A stretch of DNA of 32,571 bases from Oscillospiraceae bacterium. Lineage in GTDB: Bacteria; Bacillota; Clostridia; Oscillospirales; CAG-272. The notes under the pieces are model-generated. The model saw only the letters and a list, made by a program, of their open reading frames with translations. It was not told the origin of the DNA and made no database searches. The stretch lies in NCBI GenBank assembly GCA_015064855.1, contig SVRK01000021.1:1-32571 (forward strand), written 5' to 3'. Positions within the stretch are counted from its first letter, which is position 1, and each line of letters begins with the position of its first letter. This document shows, one piece after another, positions 6,839-12,512 of this stretch. A program made the translations under genes and the position numbers.

Positions 6839-7015
6839 GGACGAACAGGTTGGGAGCAGAAATTGGTGAATTTTTCCCGAAGGTGTACTTTGTACTCTGA
6901 CCCAATCCCACAAAGTCTTTGCAGACTTTAACGGGGGCCCCTTGGGGAGGGAAAAGTCGCCGAAAAAAAACAAAAAGCACGCACCAAGGAAGAAAAGCCA
7001 TAGCTTTTCAACCTT
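6839..7015 (+). repeat. Structured intergenic element, copy A
   Basis: Shares ATTGGTGAAT (6862-6871), GTGTACTTTGTAC, GTCGCCGA (6956-6963) and GAAGAAAAGC...GCTTTTCAACCTT with the copies at 14 kb. The outer stem ATTGGTGA / TCGCCGA(A) is extended by TTTTTCCC / GGGAAAA. The terminal hairpin is GAAAAGC-CATA-GCTTTTC. Compared with the others it carries about 45 extra bases (6891-6940), including AAAGTC/GACTTT and a GC-rich GGGGGCCCC. No credible gene lies in 6695-7099. Confidence 0.8.
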
Positions 7016-7029
7016 AAAACACAAAAAAC

Positions 7030-7090
7030 AGAGGCACTGACAAAAATCAGTACCTCTTTATGCTTTTTGTTTTTGGTTATGCCTCAACGT
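7030..7090. repeat. 61-bp direct repeat, copy 2; terminator of the kdgK-like gene
   Basis: Exact second copy of 6762-6822, 268 bp away. On the minus strand its hairpin (7031-7056) lies about 45 bases past the stop codon of the PfkB-family gene and is followed by TGTTTTTTGT, so it can terminate that gene. Confidence 0.85.
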
Positions 7091-7099
7091 GTTCGTCCA

Positions 7100-8125
7100 C
7101 TATCTTTGAACTCTTCCGCTTCCGCCACCCTTAATAAGTCCTTCAACCTCTTTAACGCTAACTAGGTTGTAGTCGCCTATAATTGTGTGCTTGAGGCATG
7201 AAGCCGCAACTGCAAATTCGATAACATCTTGGCTAGACTTATTCATAAGTGAAGCGTAGATAAGTCCGCCACCGAATGAGTCGCCGCCGCCAACACGGTC
7301 AACGATATGGATATTGTATGAGCGAGAGAAGTAATACTCATTTTCGCTTGCATCATAAAGCATAGCAGCCCAAATATTGTCATTAGCTGAAATGCTTGTA
7401 CGAAGTGTGATAGCAACTCTCTTAAAGCCAAAGCGAGCGGACAATTGAGAAGCAACACTCTTGTATCCCTCGTGGTTTACAACGCCTGCATCAACGTCTG
7501 TGTTTTCAGCCTTAATGCCAAATACCTTTTCTGCATCCTCTTCGTTTGCAATGCAAACGTCAACAAGCTTCATAAGCTCGCCCATAACCTTGCCGGCTTC
7601 CTCTGTTGACCAAAGGTTTTTGCGGTAGTTAAGGTCACAGCTTGTGGTAATGCCCTTTTCACGGCAAGCCTTCAAAGCATCCATGCAAATTTCGGGAAGC
7701 TCACCGCCAAGTGCCGGAGTAATTCCTGTGAAGTGGAACCAGTTAGCACCGTCGAGAATCTTTTCCCAATCAAAATCGCTTCTCTTTGCAAGAGCAATAG
7801 CGGAGTAAGCACGGTCGTATATAACCTTTGAAGGTCTTTGAGATGCGCCTGTTTCAAGGTAGTAAATACCAACTCTGTCGCCACCTCTTACAATATCTGA
7901 TGTGTCAACACCATATCTTCTGAGAGAGTTTACTGCGCTTTGTCCGATTTCGTGGGATGGGAGCTTTGTAACGTATGAAGCATCAATGCCATAATTAGCA
8001 AGTGATACTGCAACGTTAGCCTCACCGCCACCATAGGTTGCGCCGAATGTATCGGTTTGGATAAATCTTGTGTAACCGGCTGGATTAAGTCTTAACATAA
8101 TTTCGCCAAAGCATACTGTTTTCAT
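7100..8125 (-). CDS. kdgK: PfkB-family sugar kinase, 2-keto-3-deoxygluconate kinase-like
   Basis: A 341-residue protein. The ATG at 8125 has AAGAGGT upstream, and MKTVCFGEIMLRL is the usual start of this family. YGGGEANVAVSLANYG (31-46) is the N-terminal sugar-binding signature seen in KDG kinases. DRVGGGDSF (276-284) is PfkB signature 2, with catalytic base Asp282 and the anion-hole glycines before it. KHTIIGDYN near the C-terminus matches the KDG-kinase tail. The expected reaction is phosphorylation of 2-keto-3-deoxygluconate to KDPG, which feeds the Entner-Doudoroff aldolase in uronate breakdown. No aldolase or uronate gene is adjacent, so another ketose-like sugar remains possible. It stands alone, with its own promoter (8159-8187) and terminator (7030-7058). 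Confidence 0.85.
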   Translation of the reverse strand: MKTVCFGEIMLRLNPAGYTRFIQTDTFGATYGGGEANVAVSLANYGIDASYVTKLPSHEIGQSAVNSLRRYGVDTSDIVRGGDRVGIYYLETGASQRPSKVIYDRAYSAIALAKRSDFDWEKILDGANWFHFTGITPALGGELPEICMDALKACREKGITTSCDLNYRKNLWSTEEAGKVMGELMKLVDVCIANEEDAEKVFGIKAENTDVDAGVVNHEGYKSVASQLSARFGFKRVAITLRTSISANDNIWAAMLYDASENEYYFSRSYNIHIVDRVGGGDSFGGGLIYASLMNKSSQDVIEFAVAASCLKHTIIGDYNLVSVKEVEGLIKGGGSGRVQR

Positions 8126-8158
8126 AGTGTACCTCTTAAAATAAATATTTACAAATAA

Positions 8159-8187
8159 ATTATATAACAATTAATGTTTCTCGTCAA
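8159..8187 (-). promoter_or_regulatory. Promoter of the kdgK-like gene
   Basis: Minus-strand TTGACG (8187-8182), 17 bases, TATAAT (8164-8159). Confidence 0.85.
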
Positions 8188-8205
8188 GGCTTTGGTTGTA
8201 TTTTT

Positions 8206-8345
8206 TTGCCTCCTTTGTAAAGGGAGGTGTCAACGTAGTTGACGGAGGGATTAATAATGCCCTATCTATTGCAGGGCGCAAACCTTTTGTCGCTATGCGA
8301 CATTTCACTTAACAAGAGAATTACCCCTCAAGGGGAAGGCTGTTG
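8206..8345. repeat. Cluster of small palindromes between kdgK and the glycosylase gene
   Basis: In order: CCTCCTTT/AAAGGGAGG (8210-8228), GTCAAC-GTA-GTTGAC (8230-8244), GCCCT/AGGGC (about 8259-8277), GTCGC-TAT-GCGAC followed by ATTTCAC (8289-8308), and CCCCT/AGGGG (8325-8336). The fourth unit shares the heptamer of the 290-461 array. The last one overlaps the end of the DNA glycosylase gene and encodes its final residues LPLEG. Confidence 0.65.
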
Positions 8346-9211
8346 TATTTTTCATAATAGAAAATATACTGTTGCGCTATTCCTGCATTTTTACCGAGTG
8401 CTGTGTGATCAAACTCACCGCCAAAGTGCTTTTCAATAGCGCGTTTCATCCAAACGTCAATAGGGAAAGCCTCGGTTTTTTCAAAGCCGAAGAGAAGGGC
8501 GCACGATGCGACCTTTAATCCAACGCCTTTGATGGCGGATAACGTATTAAGCGCGGTGTCGAAATCGCTTTCCTTTACCTTGTCAAGCAAAATTTCATCA
8601 TTTGCCACCTTGCTTGATGCATCAAATATGTATTTTGCACGGAAACCGGTTCGCATTTCAAAAAGTCCATCAATCCCGGCACCAACAAGTGATTTTGCAG
8701 TTGGGAAGGAATAATAGGTTTCACCATAAAAATCTATTTTTTTACCATATTTTTGGGAAAGAGCTGATATAATTTTTTTAATTCTGGGGATATTATTATT
8801 TTGAGAGATGATAAACGAGCAGAGGGCTTCCCACATATCCTGACGTAGGATTCTAATTCCGTAAGAATATTGGGTGGCAAGGGCAAGATGCTCCGATTTT
8901 ATTGCATTGTTGATTGATGCGTCAATTTCCTCGTAGTCAACATCAAGCGAAAGGAAACGTGCCCAAATAGACTCAAAATCGTCCCTTGTCGCACCATAAA
9001 CTATAATTTCGGTGTCGTTATCCTGTGCGAACACGACATATTTTTCAAAAGCCACACCGCCAAACTCGTATTTGTGCCCGAATTTTGAAACAGGGTCGAA
9101 TCTAAAGCATTGACCACAGTCAAAGGTCTTAAAGATATTAAGTCGCGCAATGCCACTTGCACGCACAAACGGTATTTTTCCCCCGAAAATGCCTTCCTCT
9201 AATTCGTACAT
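8321..9211 (-). CDS. ogg: 8-oxoguanine DNA glycosylase/AP lyase (OGG family)
   Basis: A 296-residue protein starting at ATG 9211 behind GGGAGGGA. An upstream in-frame extension would run through the promoter and is rejected. Residues 1-100 match the OGG N-terminal beta domain (TFDCGQCFRF at 29-38). The HhH-GPD domain follows, with SFIISQNNNIPRIKKI (132-147). The hairpin IKGVGLKVASC (227-237) carries the Schiff-base lysine Lys233, and FPIDVWMKR (249-257) carries the catalytic Asp252. Family members remove 8-oxoguanine opposite cytosine and nick the strand. The last five residues are encoded by a palindromic repeat, so the C-terminus may have been recast by repeat insertion. It is transcribed away from the DUF6062 gene from a shared 97-bp region. 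Confidence 0.93.
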   Translation of the reverse strand: MYELEEGIFGGKIPFVRASGIARLNIFKTFDCGQCFRFDPVSKFGHKYEFGGVAFEKYVVFAQDNDTEIIVYGATRDDFESIWARFLSLDVDYEEIDASINNAIKSEHLALATQYSYGIRILRQDMWEALCSFIISQNNNIPRIKKIISALSQKYGKKIDFYGETYYSFPTAKSLVGAGIDGLFEMRTGFRAKYIFDASSKVANDEILLDKVKESDFDTALNTLSAIKGVGLKVASCALLFGFEKTEAFPIDVWMKRAIEKHFGGEFDHTALGKNAGIAQQYIFYYEKYNSLPLEG

Positions 9212-9235
9212 AAAATCCCTCCCTTCAAAAAACAC

Positions 9236-9264
9236 TTGAACTTTTATAATTATACCATTATAAT
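9236..9264 (+). promoter_or_regulatory. Promoter of the DUF6062 gene
   Basis: TTGAAC (9236-9241), 17 bases, TATAAT (9259-9264). It overlaps the divergent glycosylase promoter almost completely, so polymerases on the two strands should compete. Confidence 0.85.
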
Positions 9265-9277
9265 ATAAGTAAGTCAA
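9249..9277 (-). promoter_or_regulatory. Promoter of the OGG gene
   Basis: Minus-strand TTGACT (9277-9272), 17 bases, TATAAT (9254-9249). Confidence 0.85.
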
Positions 9278-9307
9278 GTATGCTCGTGGCATAGAAAGGT
9301 TAAAAAT

Positions 9308-10021
9308 ATGGAGCAAATTTATACAATTCCTGTAAATGAATCATTTGAAGACTGTGCAAAATCCGGGTGTGATTGTCCGCTTTGCAAAATATACGACAAT
9401 TTGGAAAACAAAGAGGTTGAAATGGCACTCGGCCCTTCTATGATGGAGCCGTCAACAAGAGAACTGACAAACGAAAAGGGCTTTTGCCGTGACCACTTTA
9501 AAATGATGCTGGAAAGAAACAACCGTTTGTCTCTTGCCCTCATTTTGGAGAGCCATCTTGACACAGTTAAAGGCAAATTAAGTGGAAATTTCCTTGATGC
9601 GCTTTTCGGAACAAAGGCAAACAAGGCACTAAAAGGCGCACAGAACGTTCTCGGCAGTTGTTTTATATGTGAGCGTATTGATAATCACTTTGAAAAAATG
9701 GTAGAAACAACAGTTCTTCTTTATGATAAAGACCCTGATTTTAGAGAAAAGCTAATGGGGCAAAAATATTTCTGTCTACCTCATTACAAAATGATGCTTG
9801 AATGTGCACGTAACGAGCTTGATAAGAAAAAGTACAATTCGTTTTTCAGCGATGTGTCGAGTATTGAAAATAAGTATTTTGAAAAATTAGGCGGAGACGT
9901 ATCTTGGTTTTGCAAGAAATTTGATTACCGTTATGATAACGAGCCTTGGTATGACTCAAAGGACGCACCTGACAGGGCAGTTACATTTTTAGTAGGTGGC
10001 GTAAATAAAAGTGGGCATTGA
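9308..10021 (+). CDS. DUF6062-type protein with two CxxC...CxxH modules
   Basis: A 237-residue soluble protein starting nine bases after AGAAAGG. The opening MEQIYTIPVNESFE and CPLC...NKEVEMALGPSMMEP fit a Clostridia family I know as DUF6062, whose function is unknown. The sequence shows an internal duplication. Module 1 has Cys23-x2-Cys26 and Cys60-x2-His63 in GFCRDHFKMMLE; module 2 has Cys118-x2-Cys121 and Cys156-x2-His159 in FCLPHYKMMLE. Each pair could hold one zinc ion. No membrane segment or signal peptide is seen. It shares a compact divergent promoter region with an oxidative-damage DNA glycosylase, which loosely hints at a redox or metal-stress link. The stop codon lies inside a 19-bp direct repeat that recurs at 10235. 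Confidence 0.75.
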   Translation: MEQIYTIPVNESFEDCAKSGCDCPLCKIYDNLENKEVEMALGPSMMEPSTRELTNEKGFCRDHFKMMLERNNRLSLALILESHLDTVKGKLSGNFLDALFGTKANKALKGAQNVLGSCFICERIDNHFEKMVETTVLLYDKDPDFREKLMGQKYFCLPHYKMMLECARNELDKKKYNSFFSDVSSIENKYFEKLGGDVSWFCKKFDYRYDNEPWYDSKDAPDRAVTFLVGGVNKSGH

Positions 10022-10031
10022 CACAAAGGCA
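10013..10031. repeat. 19-bp direct repeat, copy 1 (covers the DUF6062 stop)
   Basis: GGGCATTGACACAAAGGCA, identical to 10235-10253. The pair brackets the reversed structured element at 10088-10206, as expected if that DNA arrived with duplication of the target. Confidence 0.85.
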
Positions 10032-10087
10032 TAAACACAGCCGAAATAAAAAGGGGAGTGTGTCAAACGTGTCCTTTTGTATATAAT

Positions 10088-10206
10088 AAGGTTGAAAAAC
10101 TGCGTTTTTCTTCATAAAATTCGGCTGTTATTGACGATTTCCGCTCTACCGTACAAAGTACGCCTACGCTTGGAAATCGCCAATTTCTGCTCTTTGTCTC
10201 TTCGCC
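10088..10206 (-). repeat. Structured intergenic element, copy B (reverse orientation)
   Basis: On the minus strand it begins GGCGAAGAGACA, as the 14-kb copies do, and ends GTTTTTCAACCTT. ATTGGCGATTTCC pairs with GGAAATCGTCAAT (10184-10172 with 10142-10130). The central GCGTACTTTGTAC is kept. The end hairpin is GAAAAAC-GCA-GTTTTTC, where both strands differ from GAAAAGC/GCTTTTC of the other copies. No gene is seen in 10022-10318. Confidence 0.8.
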
Positions 10207-10234
10207 CAATCAAGACGAAAGGACAGATAAAACA

Positions 10235-10253
10235 GGGCATTGACACAAAGGCA
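10235..10253. repeat. 19-bp direct repeat, copy 2
   Basis: Exact repeat of 10013-10031, spaced 222 bp from it. Confidence 0.85.
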
Positions 10254-10262
10254 AATTAGTAG

Positions 10263-10281
10263 GGGAGGATATCATCCTCCC
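10263..10281. repeat. Perfect GC-rich palindrome
   Basis: GGGAGGAT-ATC-ATCCTCCC. It adjoins the rluD-like gene terminator and has no T tract of its own. Confidence 0.6.
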
Positions 10282-10283
10282 GA

Positions 10284-10320
10284 GAAAAAAGCAGATTTCC
10301 GTTTTGGGAAATCTGCTTTT
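10284..10320 (-). terminator. Terminator of the miaA-to-rluD operon
   Basis: GCAGATTTCC/GGAAATCTGC stem (10291-10316), followed on the minus strand by TTTTTTCTCG. It begins directly at the stop codon of the pseudouridine synthase gene. Confidence 0.9.
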
Positions 10321-11230
10321 ATATTTTTTCTAATTTCTCAATCAATTTCTTGAAATTGTCCGGCAATTCACATTCAAAGGTCATAATCTCCTTTGTTTTT
10401 GGGTGAGGGAAGGATAAAACCTTTGCATGAAGAATTTGTCCGTCAAGCAAAGAGGAATTTGCTTTTTCAAAATTAGTCTTGCCACCGCCATAAACAGTAT
10501 CACCTATAATCGGATGCCCAATGTGGCTCATATGGACTCTTATTTGGTGGGTTCTGCCTGTTTCAAGCACCATTTTTGCGTGTGTAAACGAAGGATATTC
10601 GCATATTACCTCGTAATGGGTGATTGCTTCCTTGCCTCCCTTTACTACTGCCATTTTCTTTCTGTCAATGGGGTGACGGGCAATAGGCGCGTTTACTGTG
10701 CCACTGTTTTCCTTGAAATGACCTGTAATAATTGCGTGATAAACTCTTTTTATACCATGGTCCTTTAAAAGAGAAGAAAGAAAAACATGAGCCTCATCAT
10801 TCTTTGCTACAACCAAAAGACCGCTTGTGTCCTTGTCAATTCTATGTACAATTCCGGGGCGGATTACTCCGTTTATTCCCGAGAGAGAGTCCTTGCAGTG
10901 GTAGAGAAGTGCGTTTACAAGAGTACCGCTCTCGTTTCCATTTGCGGGGTGCACAACCATACCCGAGGGCTTGTTTATAACGATAATATCATTATCCTCA
11001 TAGACAATATTTAAAGGAATGTTTTCAGGCGCAAGGGAAATCTCCTTCGGCTCCGGCTCGTCAATTACAATCTCGTCGTTTTCGCGCAGACGATAGTTTT
11101 TTGCCTCGGTTTTTCCATTCACCGTTACACATCCGGTTTCAATTAGAATTTGAGCCGAGGAACGGGTAATTTCAAGAGCTTCGGATACGTATAAGTCAAG
11201 ACGCTTTTTTATATTTTCGGGAGAAATCAT
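10319..11230 (-). CDS. rluD: RluD-like 23S rRNA pseudouridine synthase (RluA family)
   Basis: A 303-residue protein. Residues 1-60 are an S4 RNA-binding domain (RLDLYVSEALEITRSSAQ, then GCVTVNGK). The catalytic domain holds VINKPSGMVVHP (85-96) and HRIDKDTSGLLVV (129-141), whose Asp132 is the nucleophile, followed by THQIRVHMSHIGHPIIGD. The RluD group isomerises uridines of helix 69 in 23S rRNA. In Clostridia the gene after lspA is usually this RluD-type enzyme (YlyB in Bacillus), so the exact target site is inferred. Its start overlaps the lspA stop by four bases (ATGA type), which implies translational coupling. It is last in the operon and closed by the hairpin at 10284-10320. Confidence 0.93.
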   Translation of the reverse strand: MISPENIKKRLDLYVSEALEITRSSAQILIETGCVTVNGKTEAKNYRLRENDEIVIDEPEPKEISLAPENIPLNIVYEDNDIIVINKPSGMVVHPANGNESGTLVNALLYHCKDSLSGINGVIRPGIVHRIDKDTSGLLVVAKNDEAHVFLSSLLKDHGIKRVYHAIITGHFKENSGTVNAPIARHPIDRKKMAVVKGGKEAITHYEVICEYPSFTHAKMVLETGRTHQIRVHMSHIGHPIIGDTVYGGGKTNFEKANSSLLDGQILHAKVLSFPHPKTKEIMTFECELPDNFKKLIEKLEKI

Positions 11231-11823
11231 ATTGTTTCATCCTCGTCTCTGTCTTCGTCCTCGTCGTCCTTGTCTTCTTCGTCGTCTTCTTCATTCTCCT
11301 CGTCCTTGTCTTTCGGATTTTCTTCGCTCTTTTTCTTCTTGCTCTCTGTTATTATATCGTAAAGGAGCGTGCAAATTGTAAGAGCAGCACCTATACAAAC
11401 AAAGGAGTCGGCAACGTTAAAGATAGCATTCCATATTCCATAGAAATCGAACATATCTATAACCTCGCCCTTGAAAAGCTGCTCGCCATAGAAAATTCTG
11501 TCTATCATATTGGAAAGGCCACCCGCAAAGATAAAGGAAAGACCTAGCTTCATAGGTAATTTATCCTTTGAGAATGCAAAAAGATAAACGGCAATCGCAA
11601 TAAGCGCAATAGGTGAGATAACCATAAATACCCATCTTTGCCCTTCACCATCAAAAAGGCTGAACGACATACCCGGGTTTGTAATATATTTTAGGCGGAA
11701 AAAGCCCTCGATTATTTCAATTTCTTGCCCTAGCTCCATAAAATTAGAAACTATGAGCTTTGACGCTTGGTCGATTATAATAATAAGCGCCATAACGGAA
11801 ATAAGAATAATATTAATTATCAT
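11227..11823 (-). CDS. lspA: Lipoprotein signal peptidase (signal peptidase II) with acidic tail
   Basis: A 198-residue membrane aspartyl protease that removes signal peptides from diacylated prolipoproteins. The ATG at 11823 follows AGGAGGAA; a longer frame reaching back into yggT lacks this site. Four transmembrane helices are visible. Family motifs are DQASKLIV near the N-terminus, NPGMSFSLF, GGLSNMIDR with the first catalytic Asp, and FNVADSFV with the second. The last 40 residues are a lysine cluster followed by a run of almost only Asp and Glu, well beyond the usual 150-165-residue length. That tail should lie in the cytoplasm. A substrate-type lipoprotein is encoded at 17547-19337. Confidence 0.95.
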   Translation of the reverse strand: MIINIILISVMALIIIIDQASKLIVSNFMELGQEIEIIEGFFRLKYITNPGMSFSLFDGEGQRWVFMVISPIALIAIAVYLFAFSKDKLPMKLGLSFIFAGGLSNMIDRIFYGEQLFKGEVIDMFDFYGIWNAIFNVADSFVCIGAALTICTLLYDIITESKKKKSEENPKDKDEENEEDDEEDKDDEDEDRDEDETI

Positions 11824-11839
11824 TTTTCCTCCTGAATTT

Positions 11840-12112
11840 TTACATATATATAGTAAGCAAGCCACTTACTACGTTTAAAAGAATATAAAGCACCAAAAAG
11901 GACAAGTCCAGTGGAAAATTCCTTATCCAGCTTATTTTATATAGTAAATTTCTGATAGGTATAAGAGGGGGCTCGGTAATCATATGGATAAAGCCGAAAA
12001 ACCTAGTATCTCTTACAGGCGGAATCCACGAGCAAATGGCGCGGATAACCATAATCATTTGAAACGCCGAAATTAATGAGTATAAAACCCAAGCGGTATA
12101 TTTAATAATCAT
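11840..12112 (-). CDS. yggT: YggT-family membrane protein
   Basis: A 90-residue protein with two hydrophobic segments (about 5-28 and 68-88) separated by the family signature SWIPPVRDTRFFGFIHMITEPPLIPIRNLL. YggT proteins are of uncertain function and usually sit beside sepF in Gram-positive division clusters, as here. The start overlaps the last base of the sepF stop, and lspA begins 16 bases after its end, so it belongs to the same transcript. Confidence 0.92.
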   Translation of the reverse strand: MIIKYTAWVLYSLISAFQMIMVIRAICSWIPPVRDTRFFGFIHMITEPPLIPIRNLLYKISWIRNFPLDLSFLVLYILLNVVSGLLTIYM

Positions 12113-12510
12113 TAGAGCTTAAAGAACTCCTCATCAGCATCCGGGGTTTCAAAAATTTCACTGCTAACCTCAATACCCTTTACGGTAATAATATAAGAGC
12201 TGGAGGTTGCCTTTCTTATAGAATAGCCAAGCGCATAAGCCGCACCGCTAACAAGGTCAATAACTCTGCTGTGAAGAGCTTTATCCAAGCTTTCAAGATT
12301 TAAAAGCACGGTTCTTCCCGCAACAAGACAGTCAATGGCACTGAGCGACTGCTCAAATGTCTTTGGACGGCAGATTTTAAACTCTGTGTTACTCTCAAAG
12401 GAAGCCTCGGGGGGTATTTCGGGCTCCTTCGGCTCGTTTATATCAGCGTCATCCTCTTCGAAGATATCGATTTTATTCTTTTTCTTTTTAAACAAATTAA
12501 ATAGCTTCAT
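12112..12510 (-). CDS. sepF: Cell division protein SepF
   Basis: A 132-residue protein. Residues 1-45 hold a short basic start (MKLFNLFKKKKNK) that may bind membrane, then an acidic Pro/Glu-rich linker. Residues 48-132 form the SepF core, with CRPKTFEQSLSAIDCLVAG, RTVLLNLESLD, RVIDLVSGAAYALGYS and SYIITVKGIEVS. SepF anchors FtsZ to the membrane and bends or bundles its filaments at the septum. The start lies two bases after the upstream fusion gene, and its AAAGGA ribosome binding site lies within the end of that gene. Confidence 0.93.
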   Translation of the reverse strand: MKLFNLFKKKKNKIDIFEEDDADINEPKEPEIPPEASFESNTEFKICRPKTFEQSLSAIDCLVAGRTVLLNLESLDKALHSRVIDLVSGAAYALGYSIRKATSSSYIITVKGIEVSSEIFETPDADEEFFKL

Positions 12511-12512
12511 AA

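Noticed and set aside
6816..7024. Two minus-strand frames of about 60 codons over element copy A
   Set aside because: They cover the repeat, have no ribosome binding site, and neither matches any frame in the other element copies.
6762..7090. Insertion sequence with transposase
   Set aside because: The direct repeats and element are present but the 208 bases between them encode no transposase.
8239..8439. Plus-strand frame of 66 codons in the palindrome cluster
   Set aside because: It is mostly repeat DNA and then antisense to the conserved end of the glycosylase gene.
10077..10259. Plus-strand frame of 60 codons between DUF6062 and rluD
   Set aside because: It lies over the reversed structured element; its apparent protein is translated hairpin sequence.
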